The position numbers and the translations under genes are program-made. The notes below the pieces were generated by a model. That model saw only the letters and a list, made by a program, of their open reading frames with translations, made no database searches and was not told the DNA's origin. Positions 1 to 11,800 of a stretch of 64,000 bases of DNA are shown one piece after another. The DNA comes from Brachionus koreanus (Eukaryota > Rotifera > Eurotatoria > Ploima > Brachionidae), in the NCBI GenBank assembly GCA_016987375.1, contig PJRA01000508.1:1361598-1425597 (forward strand). Reading direction: 5' to 3'. Numbering within the stretch: position 1 is the stretch's first letter; each line of letters opens with the position of its first letter.

Positions 1-2833
1 AATTATTTTTTATTTGTTGCTATGGTAGAAATTACCCAATGTTTAATAAAAAACACACTCAAAAAGGCTAAAAATATTACTCTCGTAAGTTTAAAGTCTA
101 ACTTTGATTATGTTAAGCATAATTTTTTGCAAATAATAAAAATATAAAAACGGGCTTTACCAAATCCTTTATCAAAGTTGGCTCAAGAACTTCTTAGTTT
201 TCTTAAAAGACAAAAAAAACGTGAAGAAAATTTTTTTTATTTTTTCTTAGAAAAATTATTTTTTATTCAATAATACTGTTATATCGAATAAAGAGGAATA
301 AATTTAAAATTTATGCTTGTTTAAATGCTTGTAATATTAGTTTAAATGAAATTAAATTAATTTAAATAAATATTTAGAAATTTTGTGATCTTTGAAACAA
401 TTTTGAAAAATTTGAATACTATTGGAAAATTAAAGAAAACATTGTCTGTCAGCAGATAAAAATATTAAAAGATAGATTTAGATTTTTTATTTTAAAAAGA
501 CAAATATGAAAAGGATCCTTGATAGAAGTAATGGGAAACTTTATTTTCATTATTGGTTAGGTCATTTGTTTTTGCTTCAATAAATAAACTAATTAAAAAG
601 TAACTTCTAACCTTTTTTTGAATTGATCTTCTTAATAATCTATCAATTTCAAATAAAATTGTTCACAGATTAAAAGAATATTTTACATTTAATCTTCACT
701 GATTAAATTAATCATCACATCAAATAAATTCTTCATTTTAAAAATTTTTAAAAATTCTATATTAAATAGCAAAAAGGTCAAAATGTTAGCTCAGTAACTG
801 TTAAGAAACTGTCATTTTTTTTTAATTATTTAAATTTGATTAAGACATAGACAAAAAAATCAAAATATTTTCTTATGATACTGAAATTTTGACCTTAACT
901 ATTTTAATAAAATTTTAAATTTTCAAAAACTTTTTTATAAGTAGTTCATAATCTAGTTTAAAATAAATATTAATATATGGACAAATTATTTAAAATAATC
1001 TGAATTTATTTTATAAATTCAATTATGAGATAAATTGATATCAACAGATTTTTTCACCGCATTAAAATTTCCTGATAGAGCATCGTCTGACTAACTTATT
1101 AAAAAAAATAAATATATATTAAGGAAACTTAATAGAGCACTAAAATTCATTTATTGATTGATTTATCTGAAAAACGCATTGAATTTAATAATTCATTCAG
1201 CGTACCAAATTTGAAAAAATATGCTATTCCATTCAAGATATGGATTTTATTATTGAACCCCTTCTTAGTTCAAAATGTATTAGCTAAGTAAAAAATACTC
1301 TAAATCAAAATTTTTTTGATCATTTTTTTAAAAAATGAAATTTGACCAAAATTTAACAAAAAATGAGTCAAAAAAAAGATAAAGTGAAAATTTTATTTTA
1401 TCTTCGAATGGAAGTTTGTTAATGATAGTGAATATTTTTGAGTTCATATTTAAAAACTTTTAGTAGCAAATTGTATTAAGAATTGGACAAGGTATGTGCT
1501 CATTTACTTGCACTGAAGAGCTTTGTAAACAAGTCAGAATTTGTTAATAAGCAAAAACGTGGTCGACCACGTTTTAAAAAAAAGCTGAAAATGATTTAGT
1601 AAATCCTTAACTTTTTATTAAGTATAAAAATTACAACGGCTATCATTTTTATACTTAATAATAAATTGGTAATACTTTAAATATGATTTAAAATTAATAA
1701 AATATATTATAGATGTAGATTCTAAGATTAAGATTTTAAATTTTAATTATGATATTTTATATTTAATTTTTTTATTGATTCGCTAATGGTATGATAAATA
1801 ACTTTGGCAATACGCTATTAACACCCAAAAACCGGAGGGGTCTTTTGAACCCCTTTTGTAACTTCCTTTATTTGTTTATTATTCAATAAATTTAATCATT
1901 TTTTTATAATTTTTTTTTCAATCATATCTTAAATGAAAAATATTATAAAATTATTTAATTTTTTCTATAGAATAATTTTATTTTCATTGAAAAAGAATAT
2001 TAAACAAGATTTAAATAAACGATTCAAAAAATTCATCCGGTTTTTGAGTGTTAAGAAATCTATTTTTTTTTAATTTTTGGTGCACTGAATAATTTAAGTC
2101 TTTTTTTTAATCATGCTGCGTTTTAAAGGGGATGCGCTTCTTAGATCTGAAATTGCGGTAAAAGGGAGACCTTTTAGTTAATATTTATTAGGTAAATGAT
2201 AAATCGAAAAAAGGTTCAAAGTATAAACCTTAATAATTGACCCTATTCTATGCTAGCGGATAATGGGGAGACTCTCATCTACTTTTCAAGTATCTTTTTG
2301 AGCAACAGCTCCGATCTGACACACAGGCTACTGAATCGTATAAACCCAAAGGTTGTCTTGAATTTTTGCTAATTTACTGATTTGTTCATTTTGTTCAAAT
2401 GTTTTCTTTGACAAGTTAATAAAACAGCATTAACTGAAAAATGAAACCTTAATAAATTAACTTTTTTTAAGCATTAGATCAGACAAATTTATTATGTATA
2501 ATGGTATTTAAAAAGAAAAATGAAAAGCTAATAGAATTTAAAAAAATTTCGTTTTTCACTTGAAAATTTATTCTTAATCTTTTGATAAAAATGGAATAGA
2601 ACAAATAAAATTTAGAATTTTCAAAATAATGACTTTAAAAAATGTTTTTGTTCGATTTGAAAAAAAAAATCAAAAATTCGAAAAAGTTATTTATTGATTT
2701 AGATAAAGTTTATCTGGCAATAAACAGACCTAATAACCGTAGACTAATCACTTGAGAATTCATAGAAAATAATTTTTCACAAAAAATTAGAATTATTCTT
2801 AATGAAATTACAATTTTTATTTTATATTTCTGC
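1..2833. other. AT-rich spacer without a confident gene
   Basis: No open frame with recognisable protein similarity was found on either strand. Two spots stand out. Around 1480-1600 a + strand frame reads through a basic KRGRPRF-like stretch encoded by a perfect palindrome at 1554-1575, possibly transposon debris. Around 2110-2360 base composition is less AT-rich than its surroundings and short open stretches occur, but I cannot assign them. Confidence 0.5.
1554..1575. repeat. 22-bp perfect palindrome
   Basis: The 11-base half AAAACGTGGTC is followed immediately by its exact reverse complement, with no spacer. In the + strand it encodes part of a Lys-Arg-Gly-Arg-Pro-Arg stretch resembling an AT-hook. 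It could be a recombinase or factor binding site, or a relic of a transposon. No function can be assigned from sequence alone. Confidence 0.7.
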
Positions 2834-4341
2834 TTAAAATTCAAATGAAAAATCAGCTTCAGTGTGAGCAGTCAGACAATCACCGATCGTTAATCTGTAA
2901 CTTGCCAGCTTAGTTATTCCATGATAATGAACATAAGCAGCCAAGACAACAAACACATGAAATATTTGATGACTTTGAAACTGAAAAAAAAATTTCTTAG
3001 ATTTTCTGCTTTGATTGAGACAATAGTTACCCAAATATCGAATTTTCCGGGAAACAATCTTTCCGGTATTCGAGCAGCATACAAACATGCACCTGTTATG
3101 TAAAGAATAGCCATCAAAATTAACCATCCCAAAGCTCCAACATTGAATGCTTTATATGAGCCAAATACCAAAATGTAATGCAATGCAGGAATAAGTCCAC
3201 TAAGACCTAGTGCTATGAACATTCCGGCACGTACAGCGCGAAACTGCGGTGTACTGAACTTATCCCACAATGAAACTACGATACAAGAGAATCCCAAAAT
3301 TCCGATCAGGACCAGATATGTTATTTTTGGTAATGCTTCACAATAAAAAGCATAATATAGCCACGGAACAAAGGAGCCCATTGTTAAAACTGAAATTCCG
3401 CAATAATCAATTCTTTAAAAATAAACAAATATGACAAAAATTATCTAAAATTCATTCGAAAATTTTACTTGCTAAATAGTTTAGATACATTGGGAGAATA
3501 GCAATAGAATGTATGAAATAGGGCTGAGCATAACAAGCAAATAATTGCGCCTATAAAGAAAGTACCGAATATAAATTTTTCTTGAAATTTAATCTCTAGA
3601 TTAGGTCTTGTCCAAAAGTAAATAGCAATAGCCACAAACGAAATGGCGCCTATAAAATGTGTCCAGATATTACCGGTTTCTGTATGAATACGAAATATTG
3701 ATTTGAAACATGCTTTGACCGAGGGCAGTGGCGGTCTATGACCTTTAAGCAAGAAATCGTTATCTCTTAGCCAATTTGGAAGCGCATGATGTGGCATTGC
3801 CTTCCAACCAGATTCCCAAACATATTTTGCAAATTGTTCAACTTGCTCGGCACAGTTGTTTGGAACATAGAGCATGTCATGTTGATCTAAGAGATTTTCA
3901 AATTCCACCGGGTCTCCTTTCTTAATTTAGATAGATAAAAATAAATGAAGATTAAAATTAAAAAAATAATTTTTTTCAAAAAATAAAAAAGATTACAGTT
4001 CCATCGACATCTAATTTGACATTTTTTTTATCTTTTCTATCGTCCAGTGTCCCATTTATTCCCTTGTTCGTAATTTCTTTTGTGTTTCTTAGTATGGGAT
4101 TTCTGTTTATCAAATTAGATGACCAAAAAATCTCATTTAATTCTGAATTTTTGAGCAAATTTAGTTGCTGTTGGTGTAATTCTGCTTGCTGTTGTTTGTG
4201 CTCGAGACTTGACGGATACTTTATGGTATCATCAGAATAGTTTGAAGAAGAAGAAGATGGGTGAGCAGATGAATTGGCAGTATCTTGTGATTTCAAAGAA
4301 GGGGGCGTTGATGTCGCCGTTTTCTGATCATCTTTCTCCAT
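2834..4341 (-). CDS. AdipoR: Adiponectin receptor (PAQR family), 441 aa
   Basis: Seven-transmembrane PAQR-family protein. Known members act at the plasma membrane as ceramidase-like receptors in lipid and energy metabolism. Four exons on the minus strand: 4341-3997, 3920-3469, 3412-3031 and 2980-2834, total 1326 nt, with introns of 76, 56 and 50 bp. The N-terminal exon is Ser- and Gln-rich and poorly conserved, as usual for the cytosolic tail. From exon 2 the match is strong: LRDNDFLLKGHRPP, FRIHTETGNIWTH, MGSFVPWLYYAFYC, YAARIPERLFPGKFDIW. The three zinc-binding histidines of the family are present, one in ALFHTFYC and two in SHQIFHV. The 50-bp intron lies between FDIW and FQSHQ. The stop follows TEADFSFEF, close to the usual family end. 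The ATG at 4341 is the first in its exon. The family call is secure; whether it is closer to AdipoR1 or AdipoR2 cannot be said. Confidence 0.95.
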
Positions 4342-6740
4342 TATTGCTTATCTAAAAAAAACCATCTTTGAAATAAAAAATATTTAATTATAAAATAAAC
4401 TATTTTTTGAAAAAAAATGAATGAAAAAAAAACAAAAATCGTACTGTGTCTAGATGATAAAAATAAGAATTAGAACAAGAAAAGTCCTCGAGCGAAAAAA
4501 AATTTTCCATACAATTTTTCAAAAACTACCAGCGAAAGAGCTTTTAATCTTTTAATCAAATTATTCATATTGATTTTTAAAATTTATTCCTGAACTTAAA
4601 ATGACGCGAGCAGGAATTCGTAACCTTGGATTTTTTGGTTTTTAATAAAACTATTTTAAAGATTACTTTTTTTTTTCAAGTTCATAAATGGGATTTCTTC
4701 TTAAACTTTTACAGATTCATCCGAATCTTAAATGGAATAAACATGATTATCCAGAGCATCAAGACTGTTGTTAAATAAGAGCATATTCTAGATTTTTGTT
4801 CCATCGCATTTCAAATCAATAAATAATTATACATATGAGAAAAGTGTATTTTTATGAATTAATAATTGACGAAAAAAAAATTTTTAAATAAAAAATAAGC
4901 ATAAATTTTCTTCTAAACTTACAACTCTGCATTCATAAATTAAAATCGGAATAAATCTTCTAACAAAACTAACTAAATAAATGTTTTGATTTATAGTTTT
5001 TAGTATTAAAACCAAAAAATATTTAATCACGTCATTTTCAAATATTAAATGAAGATTTGAGACTGCTTCCGTATCAACCTTAAGTAAATTAAATGATGTA
5101 TGTTTAGTCTTTAGTTTTTTAAAGTTGATAATAAAATAATTAGCAATTTGCTAAGACTTTATCTTCATTTTAATTAAAAATGTAAAATATACTGAAAGCA
5201 TTCATGGAGAAAAAATAAAACACGACGTAAAAAAGAATCGAGTCTCACTTATAAGGGCAATTTGAATTCTTAAAAGCGCATCAAATAACAAAGCTCATCT
5301 CCTCTGAAAATACAAGCATATTAAAATTTTAGAAAAATAAACAAGTTAAGCAATTAAAAATTTTAAAATAATTTGACTTATTTTATTTTATTAATAATAA
5401 CCAGTAATTTTATTTTGATTTTAATGGTTTATAATAAACAAATACCCCGGAAAAACAATAATATTATTTAAAAAAAAAGCCATTAAATACAAAAAGAATA
5501 AAACTAAAGAAAAAATATTTTTATTAAAATTTACTTAATGTTGTCATTACTATTAGTCTTTCGAAATCAATTTTTTTAAATTTGAGGAAAAAAGATTCCA
5601 AAAATAAATTATGAACGCGAATTTAAGATAAAATTTATTTTTTTCTTGTGATGTGTTGGTCAGAAAAAAAGGTAATTAAATTTGGAAAAAGACGCCAAAA
5701 TCAAACAAAAAAAAATATCAAAAATTTATGAATTACAAACTATGCAGAGTACAATTGACAGAACAATAACAATAACAGATCAATATTCATTTTCTTTTCT
5801 AAACCTGATGAAAAACGTCAAAAAATTTGGTCTACATATAAGGTTTTTTAAATACATCTGCAAACAAAATTTTTAATTGTTTTATGTGTTAGAGCCTTGT
5901 TCATTTATTTATTTTTTTTATCAAAATATAATATTTCAAAAATCTATTTAAAACCATAAGTGAAATTTTCAATTTTATAAAAATATTCGTCGTGGTTTAA
6001 GTGTATTTTATCATTAATTTATTTAAACTTGATATTTACTTTTAATACTTAAGTCTAATTTAAATATTAAATAAATTTTTTTAGGTAAGTTTTTTTCAAA
6101 GAAATATCATTTCTGTTTAATGTATAAAAGGATTTTAGATTAATCTAGGAAATAGTTTTTGTAAAAAGCAGATTATTTAAAACTTAAAGACATTCCTGAT
6201 AAGAAGTTCCAGAGACAACAAAAAAAATGGCTTTCAAGATAAGGTTTAATAAATTACTGACAAATAAAATAGATATCAGACTCGAATTAAAGTTAAATAA
6301 TTTTTTCACAAAAAAGCGGCTTTTATAGATAGAATTTATGATATAATTAACCTTATTGTATATATTCAACAAAAGACTGCTAATATTTTCAGATAACAAT
6401 TTTAGTATAATCCTGACTAATTTAGTAATAAAAAATTATTTTTATACTATAAAAGACAACTTTTATATTAAACTATTTTATTTTATATTAAAAAATAAAT
6501 CATTTAAATAACAACAGATAAAAAATGATCAATAAAAGTATATTTCAGATAATTCTAATAAGAAATCTTGGGTTTGGCTTATCGTCTTCAACAAAATCAA
6601 TGAATAAAAAATAAAATTCATTAATGATTGATACTTTTATTTAATTGATACAGTCTAAATTAATTTTAATGTTCCTGTTGGTACTTTTTAATAAACTAAT
6701 CCTCCTATCACTAGTTGCTATAGATGAAGTAATATCATTT
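4342..6740. other. Intergenic, no gene seen
   Basis: About 2.4 kb of AT-rich sequence upstream of the adiponectin receptor start. A 64-codon frame at 5682-5876 and a 71-codon minus-strand frame at 6184-6399 have low-complexity composition and no recognisable domain, so I do not call them. The 20-base string ATGTGTTGGTCAGAAAAAAA occurs near 5652 and again at 6901, immediately after the duplicated Tudor fragment. Confidence 0.5.
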
Positions 6741-6902
6741 ATTTACAATGCTGCATATTTTCTAAATAAACATCAAGTTTTGGTTTTATATAGTTAACTG
6801 TGAGCAAATTTATATGATGCTTGTTTCAGATAATTTTTCTGTAATTTTTCATAATTCTGATCTTAAAAATAAACTAATTTTTTAGGAAAAATATGATAAA
6901 AT
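6741..6902 (+). pseudogene. Decayed duplicate of LOTUS-Tudor exon 3, intron 3 and exon 4 start
   Basis: The sequence from about 6746 to 6902 matches 9450-9602 of the LOTUS-Tudor gene almost base for base, including the phrase ATGCTTGTTTCAGATAATTT. The copy carries the gene's 45-bp intron 3 unspliced, so it arose by DNA duplication rather than through mRNA. Relative to the parent it has a two-base deletion around 6783 and several substitutions, which break the frame. Similarity stops abruptly after GATAAAATG at 6902. It cannot encode a Tudor domain. Confidence 0.85.
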
Positions 6903-6967
6903 GTGTTGGTCAGAAAAAAATTTTACTTTTTTATTTTATTCTTTAGAACTTAACTTTTATTTTTTAG

Positions 6968-7099
6968 AATTGATGAATTTCAGTGGTATCGCTATGGATA
7001 TTCCGTTGAACAAAAAACAAAAAAAGAAAACAATCAAGTTTCTGATCAAATTAAATTCTCCGTATCAGTAAATGAGCATGGCACAGAAATTTGTTTGTA
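6968..7099 (+). pseudogene. Possible Tudor-like exon remnant
   Basis: After a TTTTTTAG acceptor-like string a short open stretch reads RIDEFQWYRYGYSVEQKT and ends at a TAA near 7099. The D-x-x-WYR spacing resembles the second Tudor module of the downstream gene, which has DLNWYRVKYI. Because it follows the duplicated fragment at 6741-6902, it may be a diverged piece of the same duplication. Similarity is weak and the call is tentative. Confidence 0.3.
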
Positions 7100-7236
7100 A
7101 TCTTTTTTTTAAAGATTCCAAGTTGTTATGGGATCAACAGAAAAAGTTTTAAGGCTAATAGTTTTCATTTCAACAAAATTGGTGATGTTTAAAATTATTA
7201 ATAATAGCAAATTAAATCATTTCTTCTAAAACTGAA

Positions 7237-7650
7237 TTAACCTAATTCGTTTCTTTGTTTTATCACCATAAAATTGCCAAAGATCTGGTTCCATAATGAA
7301 AACACAATGAGCATTTTGATCATTTTAAGCTTTTGTGATCTCAAATGCTTGATGAGCAAAAATAAAGCATGATTGTTTCTGATAAAATTTGCTCCTTTTT
7401 GATACAAATTATAATTTGGATATACGTCACAGTCTTGAATACCCTGTTTGGCTCTCGCTTCAAAAGCAATGACATTACCATAAAAAAATGGAATTTTTCC
7501 TAATTGTTCGCATTTTTTGATCATTTCTCTTTGATAATAGTGATTGAAATTTGTATTCGAAGGATTTTTGCAATTTGATGTATTTATCCAATTTGATATA
7601 AAAAAATATTTTTTGAAATCGTTGTCATTAAAAACAGAATCGAAAGCAAT
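7237..7650 (-). CDS. Unrecognised coding fragment
   Basis: A minus-strand frame stays open from about 7650 to 7237. It reads from SIAFDSVFNDNDFKKYFF through IPFFYGNVIAFEARAKQG to the stop after IKQRNELG. Composition is protein-like rather than random AT translation, with Trp, Cys, Pro and Gly well distributed. Upstream, across a possible short intron ending in AAACAG, another open piece at about 7735-7665 reads PPIARFNRLTEDEFPGSKF. No start codon or full gene model could be made and I do not recognise the family. It may be an exon of a small gene or a transposon remnant. Confidence 0.35.
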   Translation of the reverse strand: MAFDSVFNDNDFKKYFFISNWINTSNCKNPSNTNFNHYYQREMIKKCEQLGKIPFFYGNVIAFEARAKQGIQDCDVYPNYNLYQKGANFIRNNHALFLLIKHLRSQKLKMIKMLIVFSLWNQIFGNFMVIKQRNELG

Positions 7651-8052
7651 GCTGTTTTAAAATTTAGATCCTGGAAATTCATCCTCGGTAAGTCTATTGA
7701 ATCTTGCAATTGGTGGTGATTTGTTTCGTGGCTGTTGCTTACTAATGATGATGAGAAAAAAATTTGTTTTTTTTTTTTCTTTTAGATAATTGTAACCTAG
7801 CAAACACTGTGAATAATATTCATTTATGTATTTGTAAACTCATTTATATAATAAAAAATTTATTAAAATAAAACCAAAATTTATTTATTTAAAGTTTAAG
7901 TCCCATGGACAAATTGAAGTATGATATAAAAAAAAAAAAATTATAAAAAATTATAATCAAATTAAAGTCTTTTTTACAATTATTAATTTAACTAGATGAG
8001 TTTATACCTAAGAGAAAAGATTTAGTAGAAATTATATTAAAATAAGACACAA

Positions 8053-8652
8053 TTATATATAAAAATCTTTCTTAAGCAGATCATTTAATAAATAAAAAAA
8101 ATTATAGTAGGTTAGGCTTAATTCCATATTTAATTTGATTTGGGAAACAAAAAATTTCACTGAATCAACTAGACCACGATTTTCCTCAATAAATAAATAA
8201 TCAATTATTGCTAGCGAAGTCTTCGAACTATAATCCAAAACATTAATAATCTTTTTCTCCACATTATTAAGTTGTTTGCAAAAAGAGATATTTTTCTGAT
8301 CAAACTTTTCATAATTTCCGCGAAGGAAGGTCAAGATATTCCAGCACACTGAGCTGTTCTTTATTTGCTTTAAAAAGAATATCTTGTGTTTTGTGTATAG
8401 TTGTTCAATCATCTCTAACTGTAAGGTTTCTAACAAAGGTCTGATTCTGGAAAATTTCTTGATTCCTACAGCTCTTTTGATTAATAAATTTTTTATCTTG
8501 GTGAAAGGACATTTTTTATTTTGATTTCTAATTTTAATGATTAAAAATGTCTCTTTTTTCGTATTTAATAATTTGTTTATATTTTTCAAATGAAAATTTA
8601 ATTCCTTTCTTTTTTCTATAATGTTTGCAAACTTTTTACTTTTTAACTTTTA
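8053..8652 (-). CDS. Unrecognised protein fragment, possibly from a non-LTR retrotransposon
   Basis: A frame of about 200 codons on the minus strand is open from roughly 8652 to the stop at 8053. It has no ATG near its upstream end. It begins in a Lys-rich stretch, contains RAVGIKKFSRIRPLLETLQ, and ends in a hydrophobic aromatic tail. The spacing of RAVGIKKFSRI-x-x-LLETL-x-L resembles the region downstream of the reverse transcriptase in some non-LTR elements, but that is a weak impression. A second open stretch at about 8760-8663 on the same strand could be an upstream exon or a decayed continuation. It lies head to head with the LOTUS-Tudor gene. Function unknown. Confidence 0.35.
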
Positions 8653-8800
8653 AAATTTTTATCATTTAGAAAATAATAAAGACAAAAATAGTGCGCTTTT
8701 TTCTCTTTTAGTATCAGATGATTTAATTAACGCTGTAGTATTTTCAAGCAATAAATTGTTTGCATTTTAATATTTTGAAACTTTAGCTTAATTAAAAAAA

Positions 8801-11800
8801 ATGAATCTCGAAGAAACGGTAATGATGATGAGGGCAATCTGTTCGTCTGAAAAAGGACCTACTCTCCTCAAAGAATTATCAAGTAAATTTTTTTTAATTT
8901 TCTAAAAGAGAATGTTTATTTGATTTTATTATTTCAAAAGATGAATTCAAAAATATGACGGGAACAAATGTTCCATTCAAAATTTTAGGTTTTAATTCTC
9001 TAACTGAATTATTAGAATCACAACCTGACAAATTTACAATTATCACGTAATATTTTTAAAATTTTATTAGATGAAAGAAAATTTTAAATTTCCAAGAGAT
9101 AAATATACCAATGAGATAGCTGTGCAACCGATCATTGATTCAGAATTATCTAGTTTACGCAGTTTAGTAACTGGACAAAAATCAAAAAAAAAAAAAAAAA
9201 GCCCTCCAAAGTTAATAAAACTGGTTTTTCTAAATATAAACATTTTCAAGTGTACCGTCAGTCTTTTTACCACAAGCCATTTTGTTCTCGAATGAAAGAT
9301 AAATCACCACAACCTTTTCATAAAACCTCACCTGTTCAATCAGCCAAAACTGTGCGTTTCGATCCAAATATTAAATTTAGTGAATTCGATTCATCAGAAA
9401 GATCGAAAGTCAGCGAAGAAATAATTGAACAATTGACAATTTCCAATGCTGCATATTTTCTAAATGAACATCAAGTTTTGGTTACTCATATAGTTGACTG
9501 TGAGCAAATCTATATGATGCTTGTTTCAGATAATTTTTCTGTAATTTTTCATAGTTCTGATCTTAAAAATAAACTAATTTTTTAGGAAAAATATGATAAA
9601 ATGTTCAAAACAATGAATGAATTTTATATTCAATCAAGAAAAGTACACCCTTCTTATCAGAGTAAAGGTAGCATCTGCATTGCTTTTGATGGCTTCAAAT
9701 ACATCAGAGTTCAAATAAAAAATTTCAAAGATAATTTGGTAATTTGATTAATTTAACCTCTTCGATCCTGTTAAAGAAAAATATCAATCAAAAATACTAA
9801 ATTTAAAAAAGTATTTAAATTGATCGTTAAATCATCAGGATCATTGAAAAAAATTTCTTAATATTTCTAATTGGTATAATTGGCGGAAAATCAGTTTTAG
9901 AAAATATTCAATTTGGAAATGATTTTTCAAATACCTTAAGAAAAAGAGTCAAACAAAAATTTAGCAGTTAAATACTTTTGTTTTTAATAATACTGACAAA
10001 AAGTAATAACCATTGTTTTATTGATTTGAATTCTAATGGGAAATTGGTTCTTTTTTCTATGCAACCAATTTAATATATAACCAAAATTTGGCTAAATTTA
10101 ATGAGATCAATTAGTTTTTTATCTTAATAAAATTAAAATTAATATTAACCAGAGTATAAATTGGGTGAAAAAATTAAAAAAAAATTTGTCCAAAATTTTT
10201 AAAGCAATCGTCAAAAAATTAATTTTGAGTAATGAAATTATTTGAATCATATTCATATAACTGCTCTATTAATTGCTCTTCTCATATTTGCAATTTTGAT
10301 TGTTTTGCTTCTGTCCCTGAAACTTGTTCAAATTAGAAATAAATTGAAAAATTTTTAAGTTTGAGTGTTTTCATTTGGATGAAGGAAATAGCAGTTTTTA
10401 TTCGATTAATCAATTGTTTGAAATTGATGAACAATTTTTGACTGTAAAGTTTCAAGCAGTTAAAGCTAAATTAGAAAAGCTTGACATTTTGTCTCAAAAT
10501 TCATATCTTCAGGATCATATAAAAAAAGAGATATGTAATAAGAAATTTATAGCAAAGAAATCTCAAAGGTAACAGTTATTTAACAGAAAAAAAATTTTAA
10601 TTTGAATTTTTTAGTAACCCTCTTAAAATTTACCTATATGATAAGGAAAATATTTGTATAAACGATCAATTGTTGCAGCATTTTAACATTTTCATTAATT
10701 TCAAACCGACTCAAGTGAGTAAAATTTTCTTTTTTTTAAATAAAAATTTTTACATTTTTTATTTTTTTAAATAAGAATTTTTTCATTGATACAACTATAA
10801 CATACATAGATCTTGAATCTAAATTGATATATTTAGAAAATCCAGATAACCAAGTTTTTACACTGCATTCACGTCAATTAAACAGTTATTTTTACGATGA
10901 ACAAAACAAATTAATTATTAGATCTTTAAATCAGGAAGCCAAATTACGAATAAGTAAAGATGACTTTAATCCAGACGACCTTTTCTGTGCTAAATTTTCT
11001 GTCGATTTAAACTGGTACCGTGTAAAATATATTCGAGAAAAAAAGACTAGTAATCAAGTAAACTCGTTTATATTAAAGTTTAAAGCCTTTAAAAATTTAA
11101 TAGTCAAATAATTTTAGTTTTTTGTTCTTTTTGTTGATTTTGGCAATAAAGATTTGGTGAGTAAAGAAGAATTTTGCATTTTTCCCAAACAATTCACTTT
11201 ATTAAAAAACTTGCCATTTCAAGTAAACATTTAATAAAAAAAACTATTGAAATTTAAAATTAAACTCTATTTAGTGTTTTCCTGGCACTCTGATGAATTC
11301 TTCAACAAATTATGACTATTTTAAGAATTTGTGGTTTGATAATGTAGTCTGTAAATTTAAAATTGTTCACATTAATCCAACAGGAATACCAACTATTGAA
11401 TTTGTTGATACATTAAACGAAGAAGCACCTAATTTAATTAAAAATACAGAAATTGAAGATGAATTGATCGAAAAAATTAATAAAATTGATTTAAATAATA
11501 ATAATCAGCCCGAAATGTGTGCAAGTGAACAAATTTCCGAAGATGATATTGTAACAATTGATTTGAGCACTTTGCGTGAAATAGATTTGCCCACCAATGC
11601 TCTTGTTTACTTTAAATATGTGAATAATCCATTTGATTTTGTAGTAAGTTAAATTTTATCTAAAAAATGGATTAATTATTATTGTTATTATCAATAATAA
11701 CAAAAAATTTTAATTAATTTTTGAAAAAAATATAAAATATTTCAGAATTGATAATTTTGAAAACCATTAATTTCTATAATTTATAATCATAAATTTTACT

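Noticed and set aside
2110..2360. Less AT-rich patch with short open stretches, considered as an exon or retroelement fragment
   Set aside because: Stops occur in every frame within about 40 codons and no motif could be recognised.
5682..5876. 64-codon frame on the + strand as a gene
   Set aside because: No ATG at its head, Lys/Ile/Phe-rich composition typical of random AT translation, and no conserved motif.
9047..9070. 24-bp intron in the LOTUS-Tudor gene
   Set aside because: The first AG after the donor gives an immediate stop. The acceptor at 9096 gives a 50-bp intron, keeps the frame and completes the LOTUS domain.
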